From Burkholderia cepacia (GTDB taxonomy: Bacteria > Pseudomonadota > Gammaproteobacteria > Burkholderiales > Burkholderiaceae), in the NCBI RefSeq assembly GCF_001039005.1, contig NZ_LDWR01000050.1:62001-126000 (forward strand): a stretch of 64,000 nucleotides of DNA, written 5' to 3'. Shown here in pieces: positions 1-8,611 of this stretch (the stretch's first letter is position 1; each line of letters starts with the position of its first letter). The notes under the pieces are model-generated. The model saw only the letters and a program-made list of their open reading frames with translations, ran no database searches and was not told the origin of the DNA. The position numbers were made by a program, and so were the translations under genes.

Positions 1-816
1 CGTGAAGCGCAGATAGGCATCTAGATCGACCGGGCCGATCACGATGCGAAAGCGGTGCTGGCGATCGGGTGCGACGCGGCCGAGCATCGCGCCTTGCCCC
101 ATCGTTGCCGCCTTCCCCGGACGGCCCATGCGGCCGAGGTCGGCGGGGTCGATCTCGATCCAGTGAAATACATTCTCCTGGATCGCAACGGGCACGCCGA
201 AGTAGCGTTCGAGCGTGGCACGCAGACCGTCCGGATTGCGTGCTTCGCGCACGAGGTGCGCGGAGGCCGCGAGACGGGCGTGCGAGGGCAGCGGGCGCCG
301 GCTGATTTCGCCGATGTCGTGCCCGACGAGGCTCGCGACGTAGAACGAAAACCGCTCGTTGTCCTTCCGGTCGAGCCCGGCGGTGGACTGGGACGACGCC
401 CACGCGCGATAGAGGAGCGTGAAGAAGCGGTGATGGAAGAGATCAAAAAAATCGATCGTCGTCGTATCTCGCCGGCTGTCCTCGCGATCCTTCGCGATCT
501 CGGTCACGTGGATCGGCAGCGGGCCATTGGGGCCAAGCATCCCGAGGCCGAACAGCCGCACCTTCAGTCGCCCGTCGGCTTCGTGCGCGTTGGCAACTTC
601 GCGCGGCGCGAACGCCAGGCTCGGCTGCTGGCCGAGCCGGAACGGTTCCGAACGAGGCCGACGTGCGGTGCCGATCGGATCGATCGCCGGATTCGCGCCG
701 ATGCGTCGCAATAGCGACAGGAAACCGAAACGCCAGGGCTCGCACTGCAAGTGTTCGAGCAGCTCTGGCGACAGCGCGCTGTCTCGCAGCAGCGCCGGCA
801 GCGTCGCGCGTTTCAT
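1..816 (-). CDS. tssG: T6SS baseplate protein TssG (partial, C-terminus off the window)
   Basis: The frame read leftward from ATG at 816 stays open to the window edge, giving about 272 residues beginning MKRATLPALLRDS. It contains the typical TssG/ImpH run (EPFRLGQQPSLAFAP, then LGPNGPLPIHVTE). TssG pairs with TssF in the wedge of the cytoplasmic baseplate. The start overlaps the tssF stop by one base (TGATG), so the two are translationally coupled. Family members are usually 330-370 residues, so perhaps 70 residues are missing to the left. TssA, the only core component not seen in this window, probably lies beyond it; that is inference from common gene orders. Confidence 0.93.
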   Translation of the reverse strand, partial: MKRATLPALLRDSALSPELLEHLQCEPWRFGFLSLLRRIGANPAIDPIGTARRPRSEPFRLGQQPSLAFAPREVANAHEADGRLKVRLFGLGMLGPNGPLPIHVTEIAKDREDSRRDTTTIDFFDLFHHRFFTLLYRAWASSQSTAGLDRKDNERFSFYVASLVGHDIGEISRRPLPSHARLAASAHLVREARNPDGLRATLERYFGVPVAIQENVFHWIEIDPADLGRMGRPGKAATMGQGAMLGRVAPDRQHRFRIVIGPVDLDAYLRFT

Positions 817-2705
817 CACAGGACTCCGCGTGCGCCCGTGCGTACCGGCCAGCGGGCAATGCGCCCGCGCTGCATCGAATGCAGTTCGGTCTGCGTAAAG
901 CTGTTGACCGATACGTGCCGTGCGAGCCAGTGCTCGAGGATCGTGCCGAACAGATAGGGGCTCACGCCGGAGAAGCCGGTCTCGTCGACCGTCAGCACGC
1001 ACTCGACGCCGCGCCCGAACGTCATCGGGCCGGTCCCCGGCAGCTTGCGCGTCACCGGGCGCGTCTTGACGCCGACCAGGCTTTCGACTTGCCGGTTTTG
1101 CGCGGAGTCGTCTTCCGCGAGGTACAGACGCAGCAGATCGCGCAGCCCCTGACCGCCTTCGCGGTGATCGAGATCGTCCAGCGGCAGGTAGTTGAAGTTG
1201 AGTTGGCGGATCAGGCGCCACGCCATGTCCCGCTCGGCATACGGCGGTAGCGGCGCGCTCGGTGGCCGGATGAGGCCGATGCTTTCCACCGGCGCGGACT
1301 CGGCGGTCTCCAGATCGCGCACGCCGTCGCGCGGCACGAGCGTGGCCAGATCCCGGTTGGTCAGGAGCGCGTCGACGGACAGGAAGCGAAGGCTTTCCGC
1401 GTAAGGGGCCTCGTTCTGGTCGACGAGCGAGAGAAACACTTCGGTGCCGACGTAAGGCGTACGTGTGCCATAACGACGCGAGGAATGGGACACGAGGCGC
1501 TGTTCACGCCGCATCGAGAAATAACGCCCGTGATTGCCTTCGTCGTTGTTCAGTGTCTGGTAGAGCGGACGGAATTCAAGCTCGTCGGATGTCAGGGCCA
1601 CCTGCCCGTACACGGTCTCCACCGAAAACACCTCGTAGTCGAGCGGCGCCAGTCGAGCCGGCACGAGGTGAAACTCGGTTTCGCGCGGTGAGATCTCGAT
1701 CCGGTCGGTATGCTTGCTGAAGAGATTGATGACCGGCGTGCAGAACAGCGCGAAGCGTGACGCATCGACGAGGTTTGCGAGCTCGGCCGGCGAGCGGTCG
1801 AGCAGCACGACGATCTCGATCTCGCGGCTGTCAGTGCGTGCAAAGCCTTCGGCAAGGCCGGTCAACGCAAAGAACCAGAACCGCGCGGGACACGCGAAGT
1901 ACTCGTGCAACAGGTTGTGCCCGTGGAACTTCGCCCAAGTGAGCGGCAACAGGTGTTGATCGGTGCGCAAACCTTCGTGCTCCACTGCGCCTTGCGTGAC
2001 GGCGGCGAGCGAGCGGCCCGGCTGGCCGAACGCTCCGGGTGCGCCGATCACGGACGCGATTGCGCCGGCGTGCAGCAGTTCGAACAAGTGAGAGGCCACT
2101 TGCTCATCGCCGGCCAGATAAACGGGGAGCCGATCGAGTCCCTTCAGATCGGCGATCCGCACGTCGCCGGTCGTCGCCAACCGCAACCGCAAGGCGCCGC
2201 GCACTTGTGTATCGGGCGGGACGTATCTCGCGAGTCCCGGGATGTCCGGCGGCACACCCGTCAGGCGCGCTTCGGTGATCGTGAGCGGCCACAGGGTGAC
2301 GTCCTGCCCGCTCGTGAACCGGCACGCCGTTCTCTCTCCGTCGGGAACCCGGGCGGTGAACGACGTGCCGCGCGCGATACGATGCCCTTTGGCGAGGTTG
2401 CCTTCCGACCGGCCGGGATACAGGCGAGCGACGGCAATCGACGGTGTGGGCGCAACGTAGTTCGGGTAGATGACCTCGAGCAGCCGCTCGGTAAAGCGCG
2501 GAAATTCCGCGTCGAGCTTGATCTGCATGCGTGCGGCCATGAAGCTGAATGACTCGATCAGGCGTTCGACGTAGGGGTCGGCCACTTCGCCTGCTTGCAT
2601 GCCGAGCCGACGTGCGATCTTCGGGTGTGCATGCGCGAATTCGGCTGCCAGCTCGCGCATGTAGATGAGTTCCTGGTTGTAGTAGTCGAGCAGTCGCGGG
2701 TCCAT
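816..2705 (-). CDS. tssF: T6SS baseplate protein TssF
   Basis: A 629-residue protein starting MDPRLLDYYNQEL, the hallmark N-terminus of TssF/ImpG. Later family signatures include FPRFTERLLEVIYPNY near residue 75 and a C-terminal stretch around GRGVECVLTVDE. TssF is the main wedge subunit of the baseplate with TssG, TssE and TssK. The frame is open upstream to 2984, but that extension overlaps tssE and is low-complexity, so the ATG at 2705 is chosen; it also gives normal family length. It follows tssE by 38 bases and overlaps tssG by one base. Confidence 0.95.
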   Translation of the reverse strand: MDPRLLDYYNQELIYMRELAAEFAHAHPKIARRLGMQAGEVADPYVERLIESFSFMAARMQIKLDAEFPRFTERLLEVIYPNYVAPTPSIAVARLYPGRSEGNLAKGHRIARGTSFTARVPDGERTACRFTSGQDVTLWPLTITEARLTGVPPDIPGLARYVPPDTQVRGALRLRLATTGDVRIADLKGLDRLPVYLAGDEQVASHLFELLHAGAIASVIGAPGAFGQPGRSLAAVTQGAVEHEGLRTDQHLLPLTWAKFHGHNLLHEYFACPARFWFFALTGLAEGFARTDSREIEIVVLLDRSPAELANLVDASRFALFCTPVINLFSKHTDRIEISPRETEFHLVPARLAPLDYEVFSVETVYGQVALTSDELEFRPLYQTLNNDEGNHGRYFSMRREQRLVSHSSRRYGTRTPYVGTEVFLSLVDQNEAPYAESLRFLSVDALLTNRDLATLVPRDGVRDLETAESAPVESIGLIRPPSAPLPPYAERDMAWRLIRQLNFNYLPLDDLDHREGGQGLRDLLRLYLAEDDSAQNRQVESLVGVKTRPVTRKLPGTGPMTFGRGVECVLTVDETGFSGVSPYLFGTILEHWLARHVSVNSFTQTELHSMQRGRIARWPVRTGARGVL

Positions 2706-2743
2706 CGGATAGGTCTCGTTGTTGTCGTTGTGCCGCGTTGCGC

Positions 2744-3301
2744 CTAGCTGGTGCGCATGCCGGTGATGCGGATCTCGCTCGTTTCGAGATCCAGCGAACT
2801 CTGCACCATGAATTCGAGCGGGTACGGGTCCATATGAATCAGTCCGCGAACCTCGAACGCGAGGACATGGTGATGCTCGCCGCCGTCGTCGGCATGACGA
2901 GGCGATACCACCAGCGAATCGGGAATCAGACGCGGTTCGAAATCGGTAATGGCCTGCCGGATCATGCGTTCGACGCTGTTCCATTGACGTGACGCGATAA
3001 AGGCTCCCGCGAGCGGCGGCACGCCGAAGTTGACGGTCGAAGCAGCCGCGTGCGGATGGCGCGCGCGATCGATCTGATCCTCGATGCTGGTCGTGTTCAG
3101 CAGATAGGCGAGGTCGCGCTGCACGATGTCACGCATCTGTTTGCGCGTTACCGTATATTCCTCCGGGGCTTCGACGCGGCGCTGCGGGGCGTCGTCGCGC
3201 AACCGGTCGAGCAGGGTTGGCATCAGGTGCGCGTTGGCTCGGCGGGGTGTGCGGACCGCCAGCGTATCCGGGGTGGACGACGGTCTTTTGCGATCAGTCA
3301 T
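2744..3301 (-). CDS. tssE: T6SS baseplate protein TssE (gp25-like)
   Basis: A 185-residue protein starting MTDRKRPSSTP, with the gp25-like lysozyme-fold domain over roughly residues 45-180. TssE is the gp25 homologue that joins the baseplate to the first sheath ring. The C-terminus shows the usual strand pattern (AFEVRGLIHMDPYPLEF, then SSLDLETSEIRI). A clear ribosome site (AAAGGAG) sits 7 bases before ATG 3301, which is why this start is preferred over in-frame codons reaching 3481 inside tagJ. The start overlaps the end of tagJ by 8 bases. Confidence 0.92.
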   Translation of the reverse strand: MTDRKRPSSTPDTLAVRTPRRANAHLMPTLLDRLRDDAPQRRVEAPEEYTVTRKQMRDIVQRDLAYLLNTTSIEDQIDRARHPHAAASTVNFGVPPLAGAFIASRQWNSVERMIRQAITDFEPRLIPDSLVVSPRHADDGGEHHHVLAFEVRGLIHMDPYPLEFMVQSSLDLETSEIRITGMRTS

Positions 3302-4142
3302 CGACTCGCTCCTTTCCGGCGGCGCCGTCGATGCCATGCGTGCCGAATTCCGCATTCGGCAATTCGAACAGACTGAAGTCGCCTTGGTTGGTGACCCAGG
3401 TCTTTCGGCCGAAACCTGTGACGCCGGTTCGTCCGTGCGCCTGCCAAACGGTCTTGTGCCCGAGGCGCACAGCGTCGTCACCGGTCTCCGAACCCGGATA
3501 TCGTGCAGGCATGAAGCCGTGGACGACGCTTTGGTCGATGAGCGTGAGCGTGCACGGCGCCCAAACCAGATCGACCAGCTTTGTTGGCCGCGACACGCGC
3601 CACGCTACGAGATCAGCGATCGGAACCCAGCGGTAGTGCCCGGCCGTGACGACCTCGCAGACCGGGCCGAAACGTGAATCGCTGTCGACGATCCACTCTG
3701 CCGTTCCTTGCATGCGTACCGCAACGGTCGGCGCGGCGTCGAGCGCGGCCTCACGCGCATCGTCGGCCTGCTCGCTTTGCTCGCGGGCTGCCAGGCGCAG
3801 CGCATTCAGCAGACCCTCGACCCACGCGGTCGGCTCGAGCACGAAGCCCGGGCGTACGTGTCCGTCGACGACCTGCTTGCGCCAGTTTTCGGCACGGATC
3901 AGGTCGCGATAGACCTGTGCGGTTTCCGCCTGGCCGGGTTCGAGCTTCGCCCACGTCTGCAACTGCTGGATCGCTCGCGGCCATTCACCTGTTACGCACA
4001 TCAACTGAAACAGCGCCCACCGATGGGATGCCGTGGTTGGCTGCGCGCGCAGGTGCGCCGAGATGCGCTCGATCTGTTTGCTGAGCGGAGCGTCACTCAA
4101 GCATTTGGCTTGGGGTGAGCCGGAGGTCTCGCGTCGGATCAT
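3294..4142 (-). CDS. tagJ: T6SS accessory protein TagJ (ImpE family)
   Basis: A 282-residue ImpE/TagJ protein. The N-terminal half is helical and TPR-like (HLRAQPTTASHRWALFQLMCVTGEWPRAIQQL in two turns). The C-terminal half carries the family's ADLVAWRVSRPTKLVDLVWAPC region and LGHKTVWQ. TagJ proteins bind the N-terminus of sheath subunit TssB and are thought to modulate sheath recycling by ClpV. The ATG at 4142 overlaps the stop of the preceding gene (ATGA) and has CAGGGA about 8 bases upstream; an in-frame ATG at 4157 is a possible alternative. It sits between tagK and tssE in one leftward operon. Confidence 0.88.
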   Translation of the reverse strand: MIRRETSGSPQAKCLSDAPLSKQIERISAHLRAQPTTASHRWALFQLMCVTGEWPRAIQQLQTWAKLEPGQAETAQVYRDLIRAENWRKQVVDGHVRPGFVLEPTAWVEGLLNALRLAAREQSEQADDAREAALDAAPTVAVRMQGTAEWIVDSDSRFGPVCEVVTAGHYRWVPIADLVAWRVSRPTKLVDLVWAPCTLTLIDQSVVHGFMPARYPGSETGDDAVRLGHKTVWQAHGRTGVTGFGRKTWVTNQGDFSLFELPNAEFGTHGIDGAAGKERVDD

Positions 4143-4777
4143 CCTTTGTCCCTGCATTCGGGGGCGGACAGCGGACTGTCTACCGACAGCGCGTGGTGTT
4201 CGCGCCGAGTGAGCGGGGGCGGCAGCGCCGACCCTTGCCGCGCGGCCGCCGCGTGAAATTCCGGAGGGGCAAAAAGTCGCAGGATCTCCGGCACGGGTTC
4301 ATCGTCCAGGATGTGCCCGGCATGCCGATCGAGTTGCTCAAACACATCTTCGAGCTTGGGGTTGCCACGCAGTAGCGCTTCGATCGAATCGCATTCGTCG
4401 CGTACGCCAGGATCGACCTGCGGATCCGGCACGGGCGCGTGCGATGTCGGTTGATCTCCCGGTGGCGTCAGATCCGCTGCAACCGACGCATGGGGATCGG
4501 TCAGCGCGCGCCAGTACTGCGCGTGCAACGTCTCGACCAGCGAGTCGGTACCGTCGGTGTTGGCCGAGGTGCGCACATCTGCATCGGTGCCGTCCACGCT
4601 TCCGATACCGAGTTCGCGCAGTACATCATCGTCGCTGCGCTGATGGTCGATCACTTCGTTATCCGGAAGATCGAGGCCAGCTTCGTCGGGCGTCTGCCTT
4701 TCCCGGTTTCCGTCAAACACGGGCTCGGCGTGCGAGATATCCGGTTGTCGACGCCACGATTGACGAAAGGAACGCAT
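4139..4777 (-). CDS. T6SS-associated protein, TagK-domain-like
   Basis: A roughly 212-residue protein, first gene of the leftward arm. The N-terminal 110 residues are polar and probably disordered. The C-terminal part (about residues 125-200: IEALLRGNPKLEDVFEQL, then EILRLFAPPEFHAA and RREHHALSVDSPL) resembles the TagK domain found beside Burkholderia T6SS genes; this is recognition by eye. The usual FHA domain of longer TagK proteins is not apparent. No enzymatic motif is seen. ATG at 4777 is used; an in-frame TTG at 4795 is also possible. The stop overlaps the tagJ start (ATGA), so expression is likely coupled to the baseplate genes. Confidence 0.6.
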   Translation of the reverse strand: MRSFRQSWRRQPDISHAEPVFDGNRERQTPDEAGLDLPDNEVIDHQRSDDDVLRELGIGSVDGTDADVRTSANTDGTDSLVETLHAQYWRALTDPHASVAADLTPPGDQPTSHAPVPDPQVDPGVRDECDSIEALLRGNPKLEDVFEQLDRHAGHILDDEPVPEILRLFAPPEFHAAAARQGSALPPPLTRREHHALSVDSPLSAPECRDKG

Positions 4778-4795
4778 CTGGGTGTCCGATGACAA

Positions 4796-5322
4796 GAATT
4801 TCGCATTTTAACCACGAGTCAGGGCGGTTCGTCTATTGCCATGTAGATAATCGATTTGCCGATGATGGTCGGAAATGTTTTTGAGATGAAATGTAAAACG
4901 TTAAATGCTGTAACGATTGTGTTGAAAAGTGTTTGAAAATCATATCGATGCGTATTTGTGAAAAATTGCAAACAACTGGAATCTGAAAAATATCTCAAAA
5001 TAACAAGGACTTGGATTTTATTGATCCAGGTCTATCGGCGTGAATTTTCTGACGGAAACATGCGTGCTTAGGGTGCGGTCAACGTGGAGGTGTACCGGGG
5101 AGGCTGCAATTTGATGTGGATGGTTTTTGATAGTCGAATGGATTGACGGAAATTGAATTTCATGCCGATAATGCATTCCGATTCGATTTGGCCGATTGAA
5201 TCGGATCGAAGAGAGAGCGATGTATCGAATATTTCCAGCGGCGTCAGGAGAAGTATCTGTGTAGCAGTCCTGATGGTGCAGAAATGATGCTCGTAGCATC
5301 ACGACCAACAACAAAGAACATC
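4796..5322. promoter_or_regulatory. AT-rich divergent promoter region of the T6SS
   Basis: About 525 bases with no credible gene, clearly richer in A/T than its surroundings, between the leftward tagK arm and the rightward clpV arm. Both operons must start here. A dyad CCGATTC-N13-GAATCGG lies at 5178-5204 and could be a regulator site. I see no convincing sigma-54 consensus and did not identify a single clear -35/-10 pair. Confidence 0.55.
5178..5204. promoter_or_regulatory. Inverted repeat upstream of clpV
   Basis: CCGATTC (5178-5184) and GAATCGG (5198-5204) are perfect 7-base arms separated by 13 bases, about 120 bases before the clpV start. The spacing would suit a dimeric regulator, but no bound protein can be named. 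Confidence 0.3.
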
Positions 5323-8004
5323 ATGACCATTTCGCGCCAAGCACTGTTCGGTAAGCTCGGGGTCCAGCTTTACCGAGGTATCGAGTCGGCGACGAATTTC
5401 TGCAAGTTGCGCGGGAATCCGTTCGTCGAACTCATCCACTGGCTGCATCAGCTGCTGCAGCAGCCGGACGGCGACCTTCAGCGGATCGTTCGCCACGCCG
5501 GGATCGATCGCAACACGCTCGAGCGTGACTTCGCGCGGGCACTGTCTGCGTTGCCGGCTGGTGCAAGTTCGATCAGCGATTTTTCGTCGCACGTCGAATC
5601 GGCAATCGAGCGCGCATGGGTCCTTGCGACGCTCGAACACGGTGACCGCCGCGTGCGCGGTGCGTGGTTGATCGCGGCACTCGTGTCCACGCCTGACTTG
5701 CGGCGCGTGCTGCTTGCCATCTCACCCGCGTTCGGCAAGATCCCGGTCGTTGGCCTTGCTGACCTGCTTCCGGCCTGGATCGCGGGTTCGCCGGAAGCGG
5801 CCGATGATCCGTACGACCGCAGCGAATGGTTGCCTGCCACGCCGGGCGACGCATCCGGCGCGATGCCGGGCTCGCCGAAGGGCGGCTCGCTCGAGCGGTA
5901 CTGCACGGACCTGACGGCGCGGGCCCGCGCTGGCGAAATCGATCCGGTCATCGGCCGCGAGCTCGAGATCCGTACGATGATCGACGTGTTGCTGCGGCGG
6001 CGGCAGAACAACCCGCTGGTGACCGGCGAAGCCGGCGTCGGCAAGACGGCGGTGGTCGAAGGTCTCGCACGCGCGATCGTATCGGGCAACGTGCCGCCGA
6101 AGCTGGCCGACGTGCGGCTGCTTGGTCTCGATGTCGGGGCGCTGCTGGCCGGTGCCAGCATGAAGGGGGAGTTCGAAGCCCGCTTGAAGGGTCTACTCGA
6201 CGCGGCCGCGAAATCGGCTGCCCCTGTGATCCTGTTCATCGACGAGATCCATACGCTGATCGGTGCGGGCGGCCAGGCGGGCACGGGCGACGCTGCCAAC
6301 CTCCTGAAGCCGGCGCTCGCGCGCGGCACGATCCGGACGATCGGCGCGACGACCTGGGCCGAATACAAGCGGCATATCGAAAAGGATCCCGCGTTGACCC
6401 GGCGTTTCCAGGTGCTGCAGGTCGCGGAGCCATCCGAAGCCGCTGCCATCGACATGGTGCGGGGTCTCGCGGAAACGTTTGCGACGCATCACGGTGTCGT
6501 GGTGCGTGATGAGGCGATCCGGGGTGCAGTGACGTTGTCGCACCGCTACATTCCGGCACGCCAGTTGCCGGACAAGGCGATCAGCCTGCTCGATACCGCT
6601 TGTGCGCGGGTCGCGCTGTCGCAACATGCCACGCCGCGCGAGCTCGACGACGCGCGTCAACGGCTCGCGGCCGCGTGTGCCGAGGAGGCGCTGCTGGTGC
6701 AGGAAGCCAGGATCGGGCTCGAGGCGGACAAAGGGCTGGCGGCCGTGCGTGCACGTATCGACATGCTGAGGTCGGATGCGGACGCGGTCGAGACGCGTTG
6801 GTGTGAACAGATGGCGGCCGCGCAAGCGTTGCGCGTCGCTCGCGAAGGGTTCGCCGGGGAGCCGGAAAATTTGCCGATGCAAATGGAGCGGCTGCGCGAG
6901 CTCGAGCACGCGCTGGCCGACCTTCAGGGCGAGGCACCACTCGTGTTTCCGGAAGTCGACGAGGCGATCGTCGCGGAGATCGTGTCGGATTGGACCGGTA
7001 TCCCGGTAGGTCGCATGGTCAAGGACGAGGTTGTCGCGGTGCGCCGACTGCCCGAAACGCTAGAGGCGCGCGTGATCGGCCAGACCGATGCGCTGCGCCT
7101 GATCGGCGAGCGCGTGCAGACCGCGCGGGCCGGCCTGACCGACCCGAAGAAGCCGCTCGGCGTGTTCCTGCTTGCGGGGCCGTCGGGCGTGGGCAAGACG
7201 GAATCGGCGCTGGCGCTGGCCGAGGCGCTGTACGGCGGCGAACAGAACCTGATCACGATCAACATGAGCGAGTATCAGGAAGCGCACACCGTGTCAGGTC
7301 TGAAGGGGGCACCGCCCGGCTACGTCGGTTATGGCGAGGGTGGGGTGCTGACCGAAGCGGTGCGCCGTCGTCCGTATGCGGTCGTGCTGCTCGACGAGGT
7401 TGAAAAGGCTCATCGCGACGTGCACGAAATGTTCTTCCAGGTGTTCGACAAGGGCTACATGGAGGACGGCGACGGCCGCCACATCGATTTCCGCAATACG
7501 ACCATCCTGCTGACCAGCAATGTCGGCGCCGATCTGACCGCGAGCCTGTGCGCCGATCCGGTGTTGTCGCCCGATATGGACGGGTTGCGGGACGCGCTTA
7601 CCCCCGAATTGCTGAAAGCCTTCCCGGCGGCATTTCTCGGACGGATGACGGTCGTACCGTACCGGCCGCTGGCCGATGCCGCGCTCGCCCGCATCGTCCG
7701 CCTGCACCTGGGGCGCGTAGTGAAGCGCATGGCCGACAACCATCAAATCGCGCTCACCTACGACGAGGCAGTGGTCGACTACATCGTCGGCCGCTGTCTC
7801 GTACAGGAGACCGGTGCACGCATCCTCATCGGCTTCATCGAACAGCACGTACTGCCGCGCCTGTCGGCCCTCTGGCTCGACGCGTTTACGTCGAAGGCCG
7901 CGCTTGAAGGTATCGCAATCGGCGTCGCCGATCCAGCCGCAGCACCTGTGCAAGCGTTGACGTTCGATGCATTGCCATCCCGTTCGGACGAATCGCTTTG
8001 CTGA
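5323..8004 (+). CDS. clpV: T6SS AAA+ ATPase ClpV (TssH)
   Basis: An 893-residue ClpB-type unfoldase that disassembles the contracted TssB-TssC sheath. The N-terminal domain (about 1-160) is the divergent ClpV sheath-binding region. Two AAA+ modules follow: Walker A GEAGVGKT at residues 235-242 with Walker B VILFIDEIH, and Walker A GPSGVGKT at 619-626 with Walker B VVLLDEVEKAH. A short M-domain coiled coil lies between them (about 400-530). The start MTISRQALFGKL matches the family; a longer in-frame start at 5284 is less likely. No strong ribosome site is visible at either start. Confidence 0.95.
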   Translation: MTISRQALFGKLGVQLYRGIESATNFCKLRGNPFVELIHWLHQLLQQPDGDLQRIVRHAGIDRNTLERDFARALSALPAGASSISDFSSHVESAIERAWVLATLEHGDRRVRGAWLIAALVSTPDLRRVLLAISPAFGKIPVVGLADLLPAWIAGSPEAADDPYDRSEWLPATPGDASGAMPGSPKGGSLERYCTDLTARARAGEIDPVIGRELEIRTMIDVLLRRRQNNPLVTGEAGVGKTAVVEGLARAIVSGNVPPKLADVRLLGLDVGALLAGASMKGEFEARLKGLLDAAAKSAAPVILFIDEIHTLIGAGGQAGTGDAANLLKPALARGTIRTIGATTWAEYKRHIEKDPALTRRFQVLQVAEPSEAAAIDMVRGLAETFATHHGVVVRDEAIRGAVTLSHRYIPARQLPDKAISLLDTACARVALSQHATPRELDDARQRLAAACAEEALLVQEARIGLEADKGLAAVRARIDMLRSDADAVETRWCEQMAAAQALRVAREGFAGEPENLPMQMERLRELEHALADLQGEAPLVFPEVDEAIVAEIVSDWTGIPVGRMVKDEVVAVRRLPETLEARVIGQTDALRLIGERVQTARAGLTDPKKPLGVFLLAGPSGVGKTESALALAEALYGGEQNLITINMSEYQEAHTVSGLKGAPPGYVGYGEGGVLTEAVRRRPYAVVLLDEVEKAHRDVHEMFFQVFDKGYMEDGDGRHIDFRNTTILLTSNVGADLTASLCADPVLSPDMDGLRDALTPELLKAFPAAFLGRMTVVPYRPLADAALARIVRLHLGRVVKRMADNHQIALTYDEAVVDYIVGRCLVQETGARILIGFIEQHVLPRLSALWLDAFTSKAALEGIAIGVADPAAAPVQALTFDALPSRSDESLC

Positions 8005-8041
8005 GCGCCGTCCACTTACCACCGTTCAGGAGAACCTGTTC

Positions 8042-8584
8042 ATGTCCGTTTCCAGCAGTTCGCAGAAATTCATCGCGCGCAATCGTGCGCCGCGTGTGCA
8101 AATCGAGTACGACGTCGAGGTCTACGGCTCGGAGAAAAAGGTCGAGCTGCCGTTCGTGATGGGCGTGCTGGCTGACCTGTCCGGCAAGCACCCGGTCGAG
8201 CCGCTTCCGGCGGTATCGGATCGGCGGTTCCTCGACATCGATATCGACAATTTCGATGAGCGCATGAAGGCGATTCGTCCGCGCGTCGCGTTTGCCGTGC
8301 CGAACACGCTGACGGGTGACGGTCAGATGATGGTCGACATGACCTTCGAGAGCATCGAGGACTTCTCGCCGGCCGCTGTCGCCCGAGAGGTCGAGCCGTT
8401 GCGCCGGCTGCTCGAAGCACGTACGCAGCTCGCGAACCTGCAGACCTACATGGACGGCAAGTCGGGCGCCGAGGCGCTCGTTACCCAGTTGCTGCAGGAC
8501 CCGGCGTTGCTCAAGTCGCTGGCCGCCGCGCCGAAGCCCGTGCGCCACGAAGGCGAGGCGGATGACCGGAACGAAGCGAACTGA
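8042..8584 (+). CDS. tssB: T6SS contractile sheath small subunit TssB
   Basis: A 180-residue TssB/VipA protein. It shows the family opening (SQKFIARNRAPRVQIEYDV), the core motif ELPFVMGVLADLSG near residue 38, and FLDIDIDNFDERM. Together with TssC it polymerises into the contractile sheath around the Hcp tube. A good ribosome site (CAGGAG) precedes ATG 8042. It lies 37 bases after clpV and 27 bases before tssC. Confidence 0.96.
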   Translation: MSVSSSSQKFIARNRAPRVQIEYDVEVYGSEKKVELPFVMGVLADLSGKHPVEPLPAVSDRRFLDIDIDNFDERMKAIRPRVAFAVPNTLTGDGQMMVDMTFESIEDFSPAAVAREVEPLRRLLEARTQLANLQTYMDGKSGAEALVTQLLQDPALLKSLAAAPKPVRHEGEADDRNEAN

Positions 8585-8611
8585 CCGACGAAACGATCGA
8601 GGATGACCACC

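Noticed and set aside
4796-5322. Sigma-54 promoter for the T6SS
   Set aside because: No GG-N10-GC element with acceptable flanking bases was found in the divergent region.
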